In this document: one piece after another, positions 8,235 to 16,917 of the stretch
Position numbering within the stretch: position 1 is the first letter of the stretch
Layout of the letters: each line of letters starts with the position of its first letter
Translations under genes and position numbers: made by a program
Assembly (NCBI GenBank): GCA_003551645.1
Contig: PUND01000123.1
Location: 1 to 36,645, forward strand
DNA: 36,645 bases
Direction of reading: 5' to 3'
Source of the DNA: Phycisphaerae bacterium
GTDB taxonomy: Bacteria > Planctomycetota > Phycisphaerae > SM23-33
The notes under the pieces: model-generated
Told to the model about the DNA's origin: nothing
The model's database searches: none
The model's input: only the letters and a program-made list of their open reading frames with translations

Positions 8235-8870
8235 CTAAAACGGATTCAGGAAATTGGCAATTCGCCCAAGCCAGCCGGGATTTGTGAAGTTCTGTTCCTG
8301 ACCGGCGCCCTTGTAAACCACCCTGAAGTCGGCGACCCGGTCGCTGCGGACCGTGTTGTTGAACCCGACGTCGCTTGGTCGGATGACCCCGCTGACCTGG
8401 GCGACCTGGCTGTCGCCGTCAACCTCCCGGCTGCGCTGGCCCTGGACAACCAGGTTGCCGTTGGGCAGCACGTCCTGGACCACGACGGTAATCTGGTCGG
8501 AGAAACTGCGGTCGCTGTCGTACTCGGTGTCGCCGCTGAAACTGTTGGATGCGGATGAGCCGAAGTCCACTTCCGGGAAGGTGAACTCCCGATCGCTGAA
8601 CGGCCCGCCGATGCTGCCGGGCTGCGCGGAGCCGCTCATGCTGGCGTCGCGGGAATCGCTCTTGGACATGTCACGACTGGTCTCGTTGGCGATGGTGCTG
8701 CGCTCGTTGACCACGATGGTTATAACGTCGCCGACCGTGGTGGCCTTGTCGTCGGTGGTCAGGTTCTGTGTCCGTTCGTTGCCCCTTGCCCAGATAGACT
8801 CGGCCATGGTGCAACTCGTCGCCAGCAGCAAAGCGACCGCGATAACAATAAGTCTCAATCTCGTGTTCAT
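8235..8870 (-). CDS. flgH: Flagellar L-ring lipoprotein FlgH
   Basis: 211 residues. The N-terminus MNTRLRLIVIAVALLLATSC is a lipoprotein signal with the acceptor Cys at residue 20; the ATSC lipobox is slightly off the usual L-A-G-C. The mature part has TTVGDVITIVVNERSTIANE, the FlgH core, and near the end VVQGQRSREVDGDSQVAQVS and GVIRPSDV, matching the L-ring family. FlgH forms the outer membrane bushing of the flagellar rod. The start overlaps the flgA stop in an ATGA junction. Confidence 0.96.
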   Translation of the reverse strand: MNTRLRLIVIAVALLLATSCTMAESIWARGNERTQNLTTDDKATTVGDVITIVVNERSTIANETSRDMSKSDSRDASMSGSAQPGSIGGPFSDREFTFPEVDFGSSASNSFSGDTEYDSDRSFSDQITVVVQDVLPNGNLVVQGQRSREVDGDSQVAQVSGVIRPSDVGFNNTVRSDRVADFRVVYKGAGQEQNFTNPGWLGRIANFLNPF

Positions 8871-9877
8871 TGGTCAGTCCCTTCATAAACAGGCGTTACT
8901 GTTCCGTCGTATGCCACCCGGGCGGAGACCACCCGGTTAGAATCCACGTTGCGCACCCTGATGATTTCTCCGGGCCGGCCGTCCTGAAGGGCCCGGCCCA
9001 GCCAGCGGAGCGTGAAGCCGCCGCCGTCGATGCTCATGACGACCGTCTCGTTTCGCTTGACGACTGTTTCCGGCTGGGACGAACGGAGCATATTGTCGCG
9101 AAGAACCGTCCCGGCCGACACCGGCCTGGTAGTAATCCGGCCGACTGGGGGCGACCAGTTGTTCTCCTGCGGCCGGTGCGACGACCTGTTTCTTACGGTG
9201 ATGTTCTCCTCGGTCAGGACCGTCCCGGCCGGCAGGTCCGCCGCTGCCACCGCCTCGCGCCAGGGGTACGCCACGCGGTAGGAAAGCTCTGTGGCGCCCA
9301 GAGTGTCCTGTCCGCTGACGGCGGCGACCTCGACGCGGATCATATCCCCTCCCATGTTGTCGAGTATTCTCGCCACGAGTTCAAAATCCTCCGTCGCGCT
9401 GATGGGCATATCATCCGGTCGGCGGGTCAACTGAAAGACGCATCCTTCAGGACCGGGCTGCTCCTGTTGGAGCAGCTCCTCCGCACGGGTCTGTATTCTG
9501 TCGGCGGAGATTATCTGTTCATCGCGCAGGACTGTGACCGCCTCCGCCCCGGTCATGCGAACCAGGTCGGTGTCTATGCCCGAGGACCCCAGTCGAGAGA
9601 CTATGGTGGACCGCTTTACCGTCAGTGACTCGCCGGAAAACGGCGCACGTCCCATGGTGATGCGCTCTGCCCGGGCGGCGAGGTCCGCGTCTTCGGACCG
9701 GCACAAGGCGATGCTGCCGAGCGTGAGCGTCTCGCTGCGGACGTTTATCTGGCGGGGCAGGTGGACTCGCAGTCCGGCCCCGTCGCCGGCACCGGTGGTC
9801 GCGGCCGTCAGCAGCGTCACTACCGCCGCCACAGCCGTCCGACCGCGGACTCTTAGCCGTTTGTCTGTTTCACGCAT
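8867..9877 (-). CDS. flgA: Flagellar P-ring assembly chaperone FlgA
   Basis: 336 residues with an N-terminal hydrophobic signal (TAVAAVVTLLTAATTGAGDG) for export to the periplasm. The C-terminal half has the SAF domain: AVAAADLPAGTVLTEENITV, then RPVSAGTVLRDNMLR and VVKRNETVVMSIDGGGFTLR. It ends with GRPGEIIRVRNVDSNRVVSA, typical of FlgA, which assists FlgI assembly into the P ring. The N-terminal 150 residues are longer than in enterobacterial FlgA (about 220 residues), as in several other phyla. It lies after flgG and overlaps flgH by four bases. Confidence 0.92.
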   Translation of the reverse strand: MRETDKRLRVRGRTAVAAVVTLLTAATTGAGDGAGLRVHLPRQINVRSETLTLGSIALCRSEDADLAARAERITMGRAPFSGESLTVKRSTIVSRLGSSGIDTDLVRMTGAEAVTVLRDEQIISADRIQTRAEELLQQEQPGPEGCVFQLTRRPDDMPISATEDFELVARILDNMGGDMIRVEVAAVSGQDTLGATELSYRVAYPWREAVAAADLPAGTVLTEENITVRNRSSHRPQENNWSPPVGRITTRPVSAGTVLRDNMLRSSQPETVVKRNETVVMSIDGGGFTLRWLGRALQDGRPGEIIRVRNVDSNRVVSARVAYDGTVTPVYEGTDQ

Positions 9878-9912
9878 GACTGTCGCCTCGCTGTGTCAAA
9901 TGTTTACCTATG

Positions 9913-10701
9913 TTAAGTGAGCATCTGGTTGGTCGATTGGAGCATCTCGTCGCCGGCTCGAATGGCCCGGGCATTTATCTCGTAGGCCCGCTGGGCCTGG
10001 ATAAGATCCACAAGCTCCGTGACCATCTGCACGTTCGACTTCTCCAGAAAGCCCTGCTGTATGGTGCCGGCACCGGATGTTCCCGGCGTGACAACGTCCG
10101 GGGCGCCGCTGGCGGCGGTCTCGGCAAGCAGGTTCCCGCCCTCGCTGCTGAGTCCGGACGGGTTCGCGAACCGGGCTATTTGTATGTTGCCGACGACGTT
10201 CGGCGTGTTGTCGCTTCCGGAAAAGGCGGTAACCGTGCCGTCCTTGCCGATGCTGACCGATCGGGCGTCGGTCGGTATGCTGATGGACGGATCGAGCTGA
10301 TTGCCGCCTGAGGTGACAAGGTTTCCGTTGGCGTCGACGCGCAGGGAGCCGTCGCGGGTGTAGCGCATCTCTCCGCCGGCGGTGGTGACCTGGAGGAATC
10401 CGTCGCCCTCTATCGCGATGTCCAGCGACCGACCGGTATTCTGCATCTCGCCCTGGGTGAACAGCTTCAGCGTCGATGCCGGACGGACGCCGGAGCCTAT
10501 CTCCAGACCGCTGGGTGCGGTGACCCCGGCCTCAAGCTCGCGCCCGGCCTCCTGGAGCTTCATGTACATCAGGTCTTGGAAGTCCACCTGGCTGCGTTTG
10601 AACCCGACCGTGTTTATGTTGGCCAGGTTGTTCGCGATGGTATCGACGATCATCTGCTGGGCGCTCATGCCCGTCGCCGACGTCGAAAAAGCAGGTAACA
10701 T
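9913..10701 (-). CDS. flgG: Flagellar distal rod protein FlgG
   Basis: 262 residues, the standard FlgG length. The N-terminus carries GMSAQQMIVDTIANNLANIN and then TVGFKRSQVDFQDLMYM, which is the FlgG version of the axial-protein D0 motif. The C-terminus (QGFLEKSNVQMVTELVDLIQ, AQRAYEINARAI) is the paired helix. FlgG builds the distal rod that passes through the P and L rings. It lies directly after the flgF-type gene. Confidence 0.97.
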   Translation of the reverse strand: MLPAFSTSATGMSAQQMIVDTIANNLANINTVGFKRSQVDFQDLMYMKLQEAGRELEAGVTAPSGLEIGSGVRPASTLKLFTQGEMQNTGRSLDIAIEGDGFLQVTTAGGEMRYTRDGSLRVDANGNLVTSGGNQLDPSISIPTDARSVSIGKDGTVTAFSGSDNTPNVVGNIQIARFANPSGLSSEGGNLLAETAASGAPDVVTPGTSGAGTIQQGFLEKSNVQMVTELVDLIQAQRAYEINARAIRAGDEMLQSTNQMLT

Positions 10702-10731
10702 ATTCTTCTCCCGTTGCGCCGCTTGCCTCGG

Positions 10732-11463
10732 TTAGGACATCGCCACCTGAAGCAGCCGACTCATTCGTTCGCTCTTGGACGCTATGGACTTAAGATTCGC
10801 TTCGTACATCCTGGATACCGTTATCAGGCCGACTAGGTCCTCGACGGTGTTGACGTTGGACGATTCGGTCGCGCCCTGATGCACGACGGCGTCCTCGGCC
10901 GGCTGTGTGGCGGCGTCGTTTTCGGCTCGGAAGCAGCTATCGCCGACCGGCGCAAGCACCGAAGGGTCCTCGAAGCTCTCCAGGCGAAGCTGTCCGATGT
11001 CCCGGCCGTCGGCGTGGATGTGACCGTCGCGGGTCACATGGACGTCCGTGACACCCACATCCCGCGGAATCGTCAGCGGTCCGGCCTCGCCGGCGACGGT
11101 CCGGCCCATGGCGTCGGTCAGCCGGCCCTCGTCGTCGGTCATAAACGACCCGTTGCGGGTGTACAGCGGCCCTTCGTTGGTCTCGATGACGAAGAACCCG
11201 TCGCCCTCGATCGCCATATCCAGCGATCTGCCAGTCACGTTCATCGCCGCCTGCGAGAAGTCGGTTCTCGTAACCGGCCGCACCATGTCGCCGGTTTCCA
11301 GAGGCCTTCCGCCGGCGACCTGCCGCTGAAGCGCTTGGGCGAATGAGGTTACGCGCCGCTTGTAGCCGGTGGTCGAGGCGTTCGCGAGGTTGTGCGAAAT
11401 CGCCCTGTACTGCTCGTCCAGGGCCTGCATGCTCGATGCGTTTGTCGCTATGGAACCTTTCAT
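10732..11463 (-). CDS. flgF: Flagellar proximal rod protein FlgF
   Basis: 243 residues of the FlgF/FlgG family: ALDEQYRAISHNLANASTTG and YKRRVTSFAQALQRQ at the N-terminus, ESSNVNTVEDLVGLITVSRM and YEANLKSIASKSERMSRLLQ at the C-terminus. It lacks the extra features of FlgG and lies immediately before it, which is the usual flgF place. It forms part of the rod joining MS ring and hook. Downstream spacing to flgG is 30 bases. Confidence 0.93.
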   Translation of the reverse strand: MKGSIATNASSMQALDEQYRAISHNLANASTTGYKRRVTSFAQALQRQVAGGRPLETGDMVRPVTRTDFSQAAMNVTGRSLDMAIEGDGFFVIETNEGPLYTRNGSFMTDDEGRLTDAMGRTVAGEAGPLTIPRDVGVTDVHVTRDGHIHADGRDIGQLRLESFEDPSVLAPVGDSCFRAENDAATQPAEDAVVHQGATESSNVNTVEDLVGLITVSRMYEANLKSIASKSERMSRLLQVAMS

Positions 11464-11472
11464 TGCGCCTTC

Positions 11473-12615
11473 CTATGCAGTTGCCGCGGCCTCGTGCAGC
11501 GCGCGGTTTCGATCGGCGGCGGTGGCCTCGCGTTCGGCGATGCTGGTAAAACGGACAAGCTCTTCGACTTCCGGCTCGCTCAGCCCGACCATCTCGATGG
11601 CAAACTCCGCCTCGTCGTCCGACGCCGAGTGCACCCTGCGAACCCGGCCGAAGCCCTGAATGATGCTACCCGGCTCCATCTCAAGCTGCGCCAGCACGCG
11701 GTCGCCGACCCCAACGGGGACCGGCCCGCATATCCGCAGACCGCATCCGGCGATCTCTGTGATGCGGCAGGGGCCGAAATCCGGCGGCGACAACTCACCG
11801 GTTGCCGCGAACGGATACACCGCCACCAGCGCGGACCGTTCAATCGGCACCCAGCGGAACCGGCGCCGGTTGATGTACCTGGCCCGCTCCATGTGACCGA
11901 GGCGAATCCTGCCGTCGCTGTAATCGGAGACGGTCGCGTCGAACTCCCATACCTTGCCTTCGCGGCTGTAGCGCACCAGCAACGATTCGCCCGGCGTGCA
12001 TGTCACCGGGCCGGTAGGTCTGACAAACAGGTCCGCGGCGTCCGCGGCTTCGACCTCGGCGTCGAAGTCCCCGCCCTGTCCGCGGCGGATGACGGACAGC
12101 TTCGCGCCGGTCGGGATCTCCCTGGCGATCATGTCCGACTCGGCGGTGGTTTCCATAGACAGGCCAAAGCCCAGTTTTTCGCCGGTCAGCTCGCATATTC
12201 GGAGCATTTCCCGCTGCTGGCGATACGGACGCGACAGGAAGCGGCGATCGTGCTGGAGCATCGTTACGGCGGACTGATAAACCGGCTCTGTTGTGAAGAT
12301 GACCTCCGGCTTCTTCAGTTCCGCAAGCATGCACAGCAGCTTGAGAGCGTCCTTCTCTTCCGGGCTTAGTCCGAACTGATCGCAAAGCTGACGGAAGGGC
12401 CGCCACTTGCGCTTCTGTCTCTCCGTCTTGTAGTGTGAGACTCCCATCGCCACCACCAGGGCTATCACGCACCCGCCCATAAGCGCCGCCCACAGCAGCC
12501 ACCATCGGCCGACCGTCGGCATGTCGCGAAGTGCTTCAAGGCGTTCGCGCGGACTAAGCGCCTGCGCCTGAAGCGCTGCTGTGGTGTGCAACAAGCTGTG
12601 GACCGCCGAGTGCAT
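11473..12615 (-). CDS. Membrane-anchored PilZ-like protein inside the hook/rod operon
   Basis: 380 residues. One membrane segment (about residues 36-60, WWLLWAALMGGCVIALVVAM) is followed by a basic patch (KTERQKRKWRP) and a helical region (about 75-150). A split beta domain resembling YcgR-N is at about 165-245 and a PilZ-like domain at about 246-360. The PilZ arginine motif is kept (RRRFR at 250-254, an RxxxR), but the second motif D/N-x-S-x-x-G reads E-I-A-G-C-G (287-292), so c-di-GMP binding is uncertain. In YcgR/MotI-type proteins such domains slow the motor or act as a clutch when bound to c-di-GMP. Placement between flgE and flgF in one transcription unit ties it to hook/rod stage expression. 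Cytosolic orientation of the domain is inferred from the basic residues after the membrane helix. Confidence 0.78.
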   Translation of the reverse strand: MHSAVHSLLHTTAALQAQALSPRERLEALRDMPTVGRWWLLWAALMGGCVIALVVAMGVSHYKTERQKRKWRPFRQLCDQFGLSPEEKDALKLLCMLAELKKPEVIFTTEPVYQSAVTMLQHDRRFLSRPYRQQREMLRICELTGEKLGFGLSMETTAESDMIAREIPTGAKLSVIRRGQGGDFDAEVEAADAADLFVRPTGPVTCTPGESLLVRYSREGKVWEFDATVSDYSDGRIRLGHMERARYINRRRFRWVPIERSALVAVYPFAATGELSPPDFGPCRITEIAGCGLRICGPVPVGVGDRVLAQLEMEPGSIIQGFGRVRRVHSASDDEAEFAIEMVGLSEPEVEELVRFTSIAEREATAADRNRALHEAAATA

Positions 12616-12624
12616 CGGACTCCC

Positions 12625-14268
12625 TTACCGGATCAGCCCGGTCAGCTCTCGAAGTATTTCGCTGGTGACGGTGATGGTCCTGGCGTTTGCCTGGAAGCCG
12701 TTCTGGGCCTGAATCAGATTCACGAATTCTGTGGCCACGTCCACGTTGGACTTCTCCAGCGAACCGCCACGGATCGACCCGGCTCCGGCCGCCTGCGCCT
12801 GAGTCGGGACCGGTGAGCCGGAGTTGGCCGACGCCTCGTAGTAGTTGTTGCCCACGCTCTCGAGCGCGCCGGGGTTCTGGAAGGTGGCCAGTCTCAGCGT
12901 TGCAAGGTCCTTGCGGACGCCGTTGGTGAACACGCCCATCAGCTCGCCCTCACGGGTGACCGAAAGGTCGCTTAGCCAGCCGGCGGAGTAGCCGTCCTGG
13001 CTGCTGGGGAAGACGGTCGAGTCGCCGCCGAACTGCGTCAGCCCATCGTGGCTGCCGGCGCTGCCGAGGTCGATATCGATGGTCCTGAGGTTATTCGGGT
13101 CGTGTCCGAAGGTCATCTGCAGCGCCGATTCGCCCTGTTCGGACAGGCCGGCGAAACTACCGTCGTCCGCAGAGAACTGGATGCCCTCCACACGTCGGTT
13201 GTCCAAGCTGCTGACATCGCCGGTGATAGCTGTGACGACCATGTCCCAGGTGTTCGGTGCGTCGGTCTTTACGAATGCCACGGACATGACGTGGCTGACG
13301 CCCTGCGTGTTGTAGATTTCGACGGACGCTGTCTTGGCGGCCTCCCCGCCGGCCTCGTCCAATTGGAAGTAGTTAGGCATCTCCAGGGAGCCGGAGCCGT
13401 TGAAGCCGAGGTTGACGTTGGTGCGGCTGTAACCCGCCTCGTCGTCCGTCACGCGGATCCTGCCGTTGTACAACTGTGCGCTGGAGTCGGTGAACTGCGT
13501 GTTCAGTGCATCCAGCAGATCGCCCATGGTCGTGGTGTCGGGGTCGATGGCCATCGAGGTGTTTACCTCCGTACCGTCCCGGCGCGTGCCGGTGATGGTG
13601 ATGGTGTCCCCATTAACCAGCGAGTCCGCCTGGTCCAGGTCCGCGATAAGCGTGCCATCGAGGGCCTCGTTACCACCGCCGGTGGTGAAGCGGTTGGTGG
13701 AGGATACCGTATTGGTCGTCGGCCCGCTCTCATCGGCGCTGAGATTGCCGGTGAAAGATATATTGCGGGTCCCCTGGGCCGGCAGGGCCGTATCGTGGGG
13801 GACACGAATGGCGTCATTGGCGGGGCTTTGGAAGCCGTCGGCCACACCTGTGTCACCTATCCGCTGCACTCGGAAGCCGGTGTTGGGGTCAACAAGGTAG
13901 TATTCTGAGTCCACCTCGAATGCGCCGGCCCGGGTGTACAGGTTGCGCTCGCCGTCGTTGACCACGAAGTATCCCTCGCCCTCTATCGCCAGATCGAGGG
14001 CCTGGCCGGTGTTTTCCAGGTGCCCTTGGGTCATGTCCCGGTCGATTGCCCCGACAGTCACGCCGCTGCCGATTTGCTGGGGGTTGGTCCCGCCCAGGGC
14101 CTCGCTGGGTCCCATGGCCGGTTGCAGCGTCTGGCCGAGAAGGTCGGCGAACGTTGTCCGACCGGTCTTGTACGCCAGCGTGTTGACGTTGGAAAGATTG
14201 TTGCCCGCAACGTCCAGCATCGTCTGGTGGGCCTTAAGCCCGGTTACGCCTGTGAGTAATGATCCCAT
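12625..14268 (-). CDS. flgE: Flagellar hook protein FlgE
   Basis: 547 residues. The N-terminus GVTGLKAHQTMLDVAGNNLS and NVNTLAYKTGRTTFADLLGQ is the hook-protein D0 motif, and the C-terminus (GSLEKSNVDVATEFVNLIQA, QNGFQANARTITVTSEIL) is its pair. A central part rich in Thr/Asp/Gly (about residues 150-420) forms the outer hook domains and makes the protein longer than the roughly 400 residues of enterobacterial FlgE. FlgE polymerises to the universal joint. The preceding gene is the cap protein gene flgD, 38 bases upstream. Confidence 0.96.
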   Translation of the reverse strand: MGSLLTGVTGLKAHQTMLDVAGNNLSNVNTLAYKTGRTTFADLLGQTLQPAMGPSEALGGTNPQQIGSGVTVGAIDRDMTQGHLENTGQALDLAIEGEGYFVVNDGERNLYTRAGAFEVDSEYYLVDPNTGFRVQRIGDTGVADGFQSPANDAIRVPHDTALPAQGTRNISFTGNLSADESGPTTNTVSSTNRFTTGGGNEALDGTLIADLDQADSLVNGDTITITGTRRDGTEVNTSMAIDPDTTTMGDLLDALNTQFTDSSAQLYNGRIRVTDDEAGYSRTNVNLGFNGSGSLEMPNYFQLDEAGGEAAKTASVEIYNTQGVSHVMSVAFVKTDAPNTWDMVVTAITGDVSSLDNRRVEGIQFSADDGSFAGLSEQGESALQMTFGHDPNNLRTIDIDLGSAGSHDGLTQFGGDSTVFPSSQDGYSAGWLSDLSVTREGELMGVFTNGVRKDLATLRLATFQNPGALESVGNNYYEASANSGSPVPTQAQAAGAGSIRGGSLEKSNVDVATEFVNLIQAQNGFQANARTITVTSEILRELTGLIR

Positions 14269-14306
14269 TTCTCAATCCTTTGCAAAAAGGTCCGTGCGTA
14301 CGTCGG

Positions 14307-15053
14307 TTATTTCGTCTCGACCAGATCGCCGAGTGTGAACTCGTAATCGCCGCTGCGGAGGTAAACCACGCTTCCATCAATGCGAACCGTATCCACCGTG
14401 CCGACCCGGCTGCCTATCTGTCCCGGCGGGTTGAAGGCGACCTGCTCGCCCAGCAGCTCCGCCGCCTCCTTCTGTCGCGGCGTCTGAGTGTCGCCGGTGA
14501 CCGACTGCACGTCGCCGGGGCGGATGATGTACTGGTCGACCTGCAGGAGCGCCTGTCCGTCCTGGATGGTTACGGCGTCAACGGTTCCGCCGCGGGGCAC
14601 CGCCTCGTCCGGGGCCACGAACTTGATGCTCTGGCCGAGCAGGGCGGAGGCCTCTCGCTCCGGTATGCCGGTTGCCGCGCCGCCGATACTAGTTATCTCG
14701 TCAAGGTTGACTTTGTGCCCGCCGGCGTGGACCACGACCTGCCCGTTGTCCAGAGTTACCTTCTGGACCCATTCGGTGACCGGGTTTTCGGCATCCTCGG
14801 GCTTGAAGGTGACCGACTTGCCTATGAGTGACGAGGCCTGGCCGAGCTGCATGCTGCCGAGAACCTTCTGGAACATTCCGGTAATGTTTTCGACCTGCTC
14901 CAGCTGAGACAGTTGCGCAAGCTGAGTGGCCATCTGGTTGTTGTCCATCGGCTCCAGCGGATTCTGGTTCTGAAGCTGCGTGACCAGCAGCTTCAGGTAA
15001 TCCGTGCGAATCTCGCCGGAACTGCTATCCATGGCCGAAATCGGGCTCATCAC
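14307..15053 (-). CDS. flgD: Flagellar hook cap / assembly protein FlgD
   Basis: 248 residues. RTDYLKLLVTQLQNQNPLEP and MDNNQMATQLAQLSQLEQVE near the N-terminus are the FlgD signature, needed for export and for capping the growing hook. The rest holds repeats of a short beta unit, each with a LLGQ/LIGK strand-turn: ASSLIGKSVTFKPEDA, ASALLGQSIKFVAPDE and AAELLGEQVAFNPPGQ. That is more regular than the usual FlgD Tudor/FnIII pair. It follows fliK by six bases and comes just before flgE. Confidence 0.93.
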   Translation of the reverse strand: MMSPISAMDSSSGEIRTDYLKLLVTQLQNQNPLEPMDNNQMATQLAQLSQLEQVENITGMFQKVLGSMQLGQASSLIGKSVTFKPEDAENPVTEWVQKVTLDNGQVVVHAGGHKVNLDEITSIGGAATGIPEREASALLGQSIKFVAPDEAVPRGGTVDAVTIQDGQALLQVDQYIIRPGDVQSVTGDTQTPRQKEAAELLGEQVAFNPPGQIGSRVGTVDTVRIDGSVVYLRSGDYEFTLGDLVETK

Positions 15054-15059
15054 AAGCTC

Positions 15060-16727
15060 CTATATCCAGACGTTTATCGCGTCGTCGTCTATCCTGGCGC
15101 TGTCGGGTGGTGTCGTGGCGACTGGCTCGGCCGGTGTTTCGCCGTCAATGTCGTCCTGTGTCGCCGGGGCCGACTGCGAGCCGTCCCGGTGTTCCTCGCC
15201 GGTTTCGGAATCGGCGAAGTCCGGCATGTGCGAGTCGCCGGAGTTCTGGTCGGTAAGGTCTAGGTCCATCCGCCGAAGCTGCACGCCGGACTCGCTGAGC
15301 CGGGTCATCAGCGCCGGAAGTTCCCGCTGAATCTCGGTCATTGTCCGGGAGTTGGCCACCTCCAGCGTGCCGCGCAGTTGGTCGCCGTCTGACTCGAAGG
15401 TTATCCGCACGCTGCCAAGCTCCGGCGGGTTCAGGCGAACCGTTATCTGCCTGCCGGAACGAACCGAGCCGCCCTGTACGGTCTCGGCGACACTGTCGGC
15501 CACCTGCGCCGCCGGCGTGCGGGCCTGGGGCGTCGGCTGATTCGCTGTTGTTGGTTGTGCTGTCTCGGCGGCCGATGCTGGCTCGGCGTCAACATGGGCC
15601 GTAGTCTGCTGTTCTCGCGGGGCGCCGGACTGCTCCGCTCTTGTGGTTACAGTCGGCTGGGAATCCGGCCCGGCCGCCTGACGCAGTGCTTCCTGGAAAC
15701 GCTCGCTCGCGTCGCCTTCACCGCCCCGGCCCGTATCGCCGTCGGCGGTGGACTGGCCGGTCTGGTCGGCCGTCTGACGCAGCTCGCCCGCGTCCGCAAC
15801 GGAGGCCCGCGATTCGCCTTGCTGTGACTGTTCGGTGTCGCCGTTCTGGGCGGCGTTTCTGGCAGTGGTGGTGGAGACCGGCTCAACCGATTGCGTTTCG
15901 GCCTGTTCGGAATTCGCTTCGCCTGACCGGGTCGCATCCGTGCTGCCGGATTTTAGGGAGCCGTCCGACTCCAGGGAGGCGCCTTCGGCCTGGCCGGCTG
16001 AGGCGCCCGCCGCTGGCTCGCCGGCGGTTCGCGCATCTGTCCGGAGCTGCTGAGCCGCCGACAGAACGTCATGCCGGGCCTGCCCGGAAGCATCTACCGG
16101 CTCGCCCTCGGCGGCCGAGGCCCCCCTGACCTTCACTGTAACACTTGCCGACGCATCCTCGGAATCTCCATTGTCAAAGGCGGCTTCGGCCTTGAAAACC
16201 TGCTTGCCCTCGGAAAGGGCCTGCTCGGGAGCGGCGGTATTCAGTCGCTTTCCGGCCAGAACCAATTCAATCCCGCCGGCCTCCGCCCGCATTTGCCCCA
16301 TACCGGCGACAACTACCCGAACCGCCTCGCCGTCGCTGATGAGGTCCTCCGAGGAGATGCTTTCGGCGTCGAAGCCAAGCTCCTCGGCCACTTGGACCGG
16401 CTCGCCGTCGGAAAGCATCTCTAGAACAAGCGCGAAGGAGACTCGCTCGCGTTGGCTCCGGCCGTTGTCGTGAGTCTTTGCCGACTCATCCTGACTGCGG
16501 TTGCCGCGGATACGGGGCGCGGCGTCGGCCTCGACCGGGCCTTTCCCTTTGTCGGTGGGTGTCGCCTGCGTGTAGGGCCGGCCGGTCCCGCGGGCGTCCG
16601 TGCCCGCCTTTGGCCGGTCCGGAAGCAGCGGTTCTTTCGAGGACGAGGCCGATGCGCCTTTTGGCGTATGCGGCAACGACACCCGAGGTATCAGCATGTC
16701 TGCAATCTGGATGGCTGTATCTGCCAT
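15060..16727 (-). CDS. fliK: Flagellar hook-length control protein FliK
   Basis: 555 residues, first gene of the operon. The C-terminal domain (about residues 440-520) has ITVRLNPPELGSVRITFESD and then LRGTLEVANSRTMTEIQREL and LPALMTRLSESGVQLRRMDL, the LxPxxLG hallmark of FliK/Flg_hook C-terminal domains that switch export specificity when the hook is complete. The first 400 residues are low-complexity, rich in Ala, Gly, Ser, Thr, Gln and Asp, as expected for the ruler part. Start: ATG at 16725-16727 with AAAGGAC upstream, about 19 bases after the predicted sigma-54 start site. The in-frame extension to 17072 crosses the promoter and is rejected. Confidence 0.9.
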   Translation of the reverse strand: MADTAIQIADMLIPRVSLPHTPKGASASSSKEPLLPDRPKAGTDARGTGRPYTQATPTDKGKGPVEADAAPRIRGNRSQDESAKTHDNGRSQRERVSFALVLEMLSDGEPVQVAEELGFDAESISSEDLISDGEAVRVVVAGMGQMRAEAGGIELVLAGKRLNTAAPEQALSEGKQVFKAEAAFDNGDSEDASASVTVKVRGASAAEGEPVDASGQARHDVLSAAQQLRTDARTAGEPAAGASAGQAEGASLESDGSLKSGSTDATRSGEANSEQAETQSVEPVSTTTARNAAQNGDTEQSQQGESRASVADAGELRQTADQTGQSTADGDTGRGGEGDASERFQEALRQAAGPDSQPTVTTRAEQSGAPREQQTTAHVDAEPASAAETAQPTTANQPTPQARTPAAQVADSVAETVQGGSVRSGRQITVRLNPPELGSVRITFESDGDQLRGTLEVANSRTMTEIQRELPALMTRLSESGVQLRRMDLDLTDQNSGDSHMPDFADSETGEEHRDGSQSAPATQDDIDGETPAEPVATTPPDSARIDDDAINVWI

Positions 16728-16757
16728 GCTGCGGTCCTTTCGCGGGCCATTACAACC

Positions 16758-16772
16758 GCAATCGGCGTGCCA
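16758..16772 (-). promoter_or_regulatory. Sigma-54 (RpoN) promoter of the fliK-flgL operon
   Basis: Minus-strand sequence TGGCACGCCGATTGC is an exact match to TGGCAC-N5-TTGC. With the last C (16758) at -12, transcription starts near 16746, leaving a 19-base leader that contains the fliK ribosome site. The divergent neighbour at 17361 codes for a sigma-54 activator, and a large dyad lies about 140-170 bases upstream of the start, where enhancer sites usually are. Confidence 0.85.
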
Positions 16773-16888
16773 GACAGAACGTGGCAAAGCTAACCTGAGT
16801 CGTAACCTCTTGCTGGCACAAGCTATATAAAACAACAGCACGGCTTCGAACCTCATCTGGCGGTCAGGTCGGCTGCGGCGAGCGGGGA

Positions 16889-16917
16889 AGATTCTTCCTG
16901 CCGGCCGGAAGGAATCT
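16889..16917. promoter_or_regulatory. Dyad-symmetric candidate enhancer site for the sigma-54 activator
   Basis: The outer arms AGATTC (16889-16894) and GAATCT (16912-16917) are exact inverse complements. They enclose the near-palindrome TTCCTGCCGGCCGGAA (16895-16910, one mismatched pair), with one extra G at 16911. The site sits roughly 143-171 bases upstream of the predicted start of the flagellar operon (16746), within the usual range of sigma-54 enhancers. A role as binding site of the protein encoded at 17361 is inference; a plain hairpin is also possible. Confidence 0.45.
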
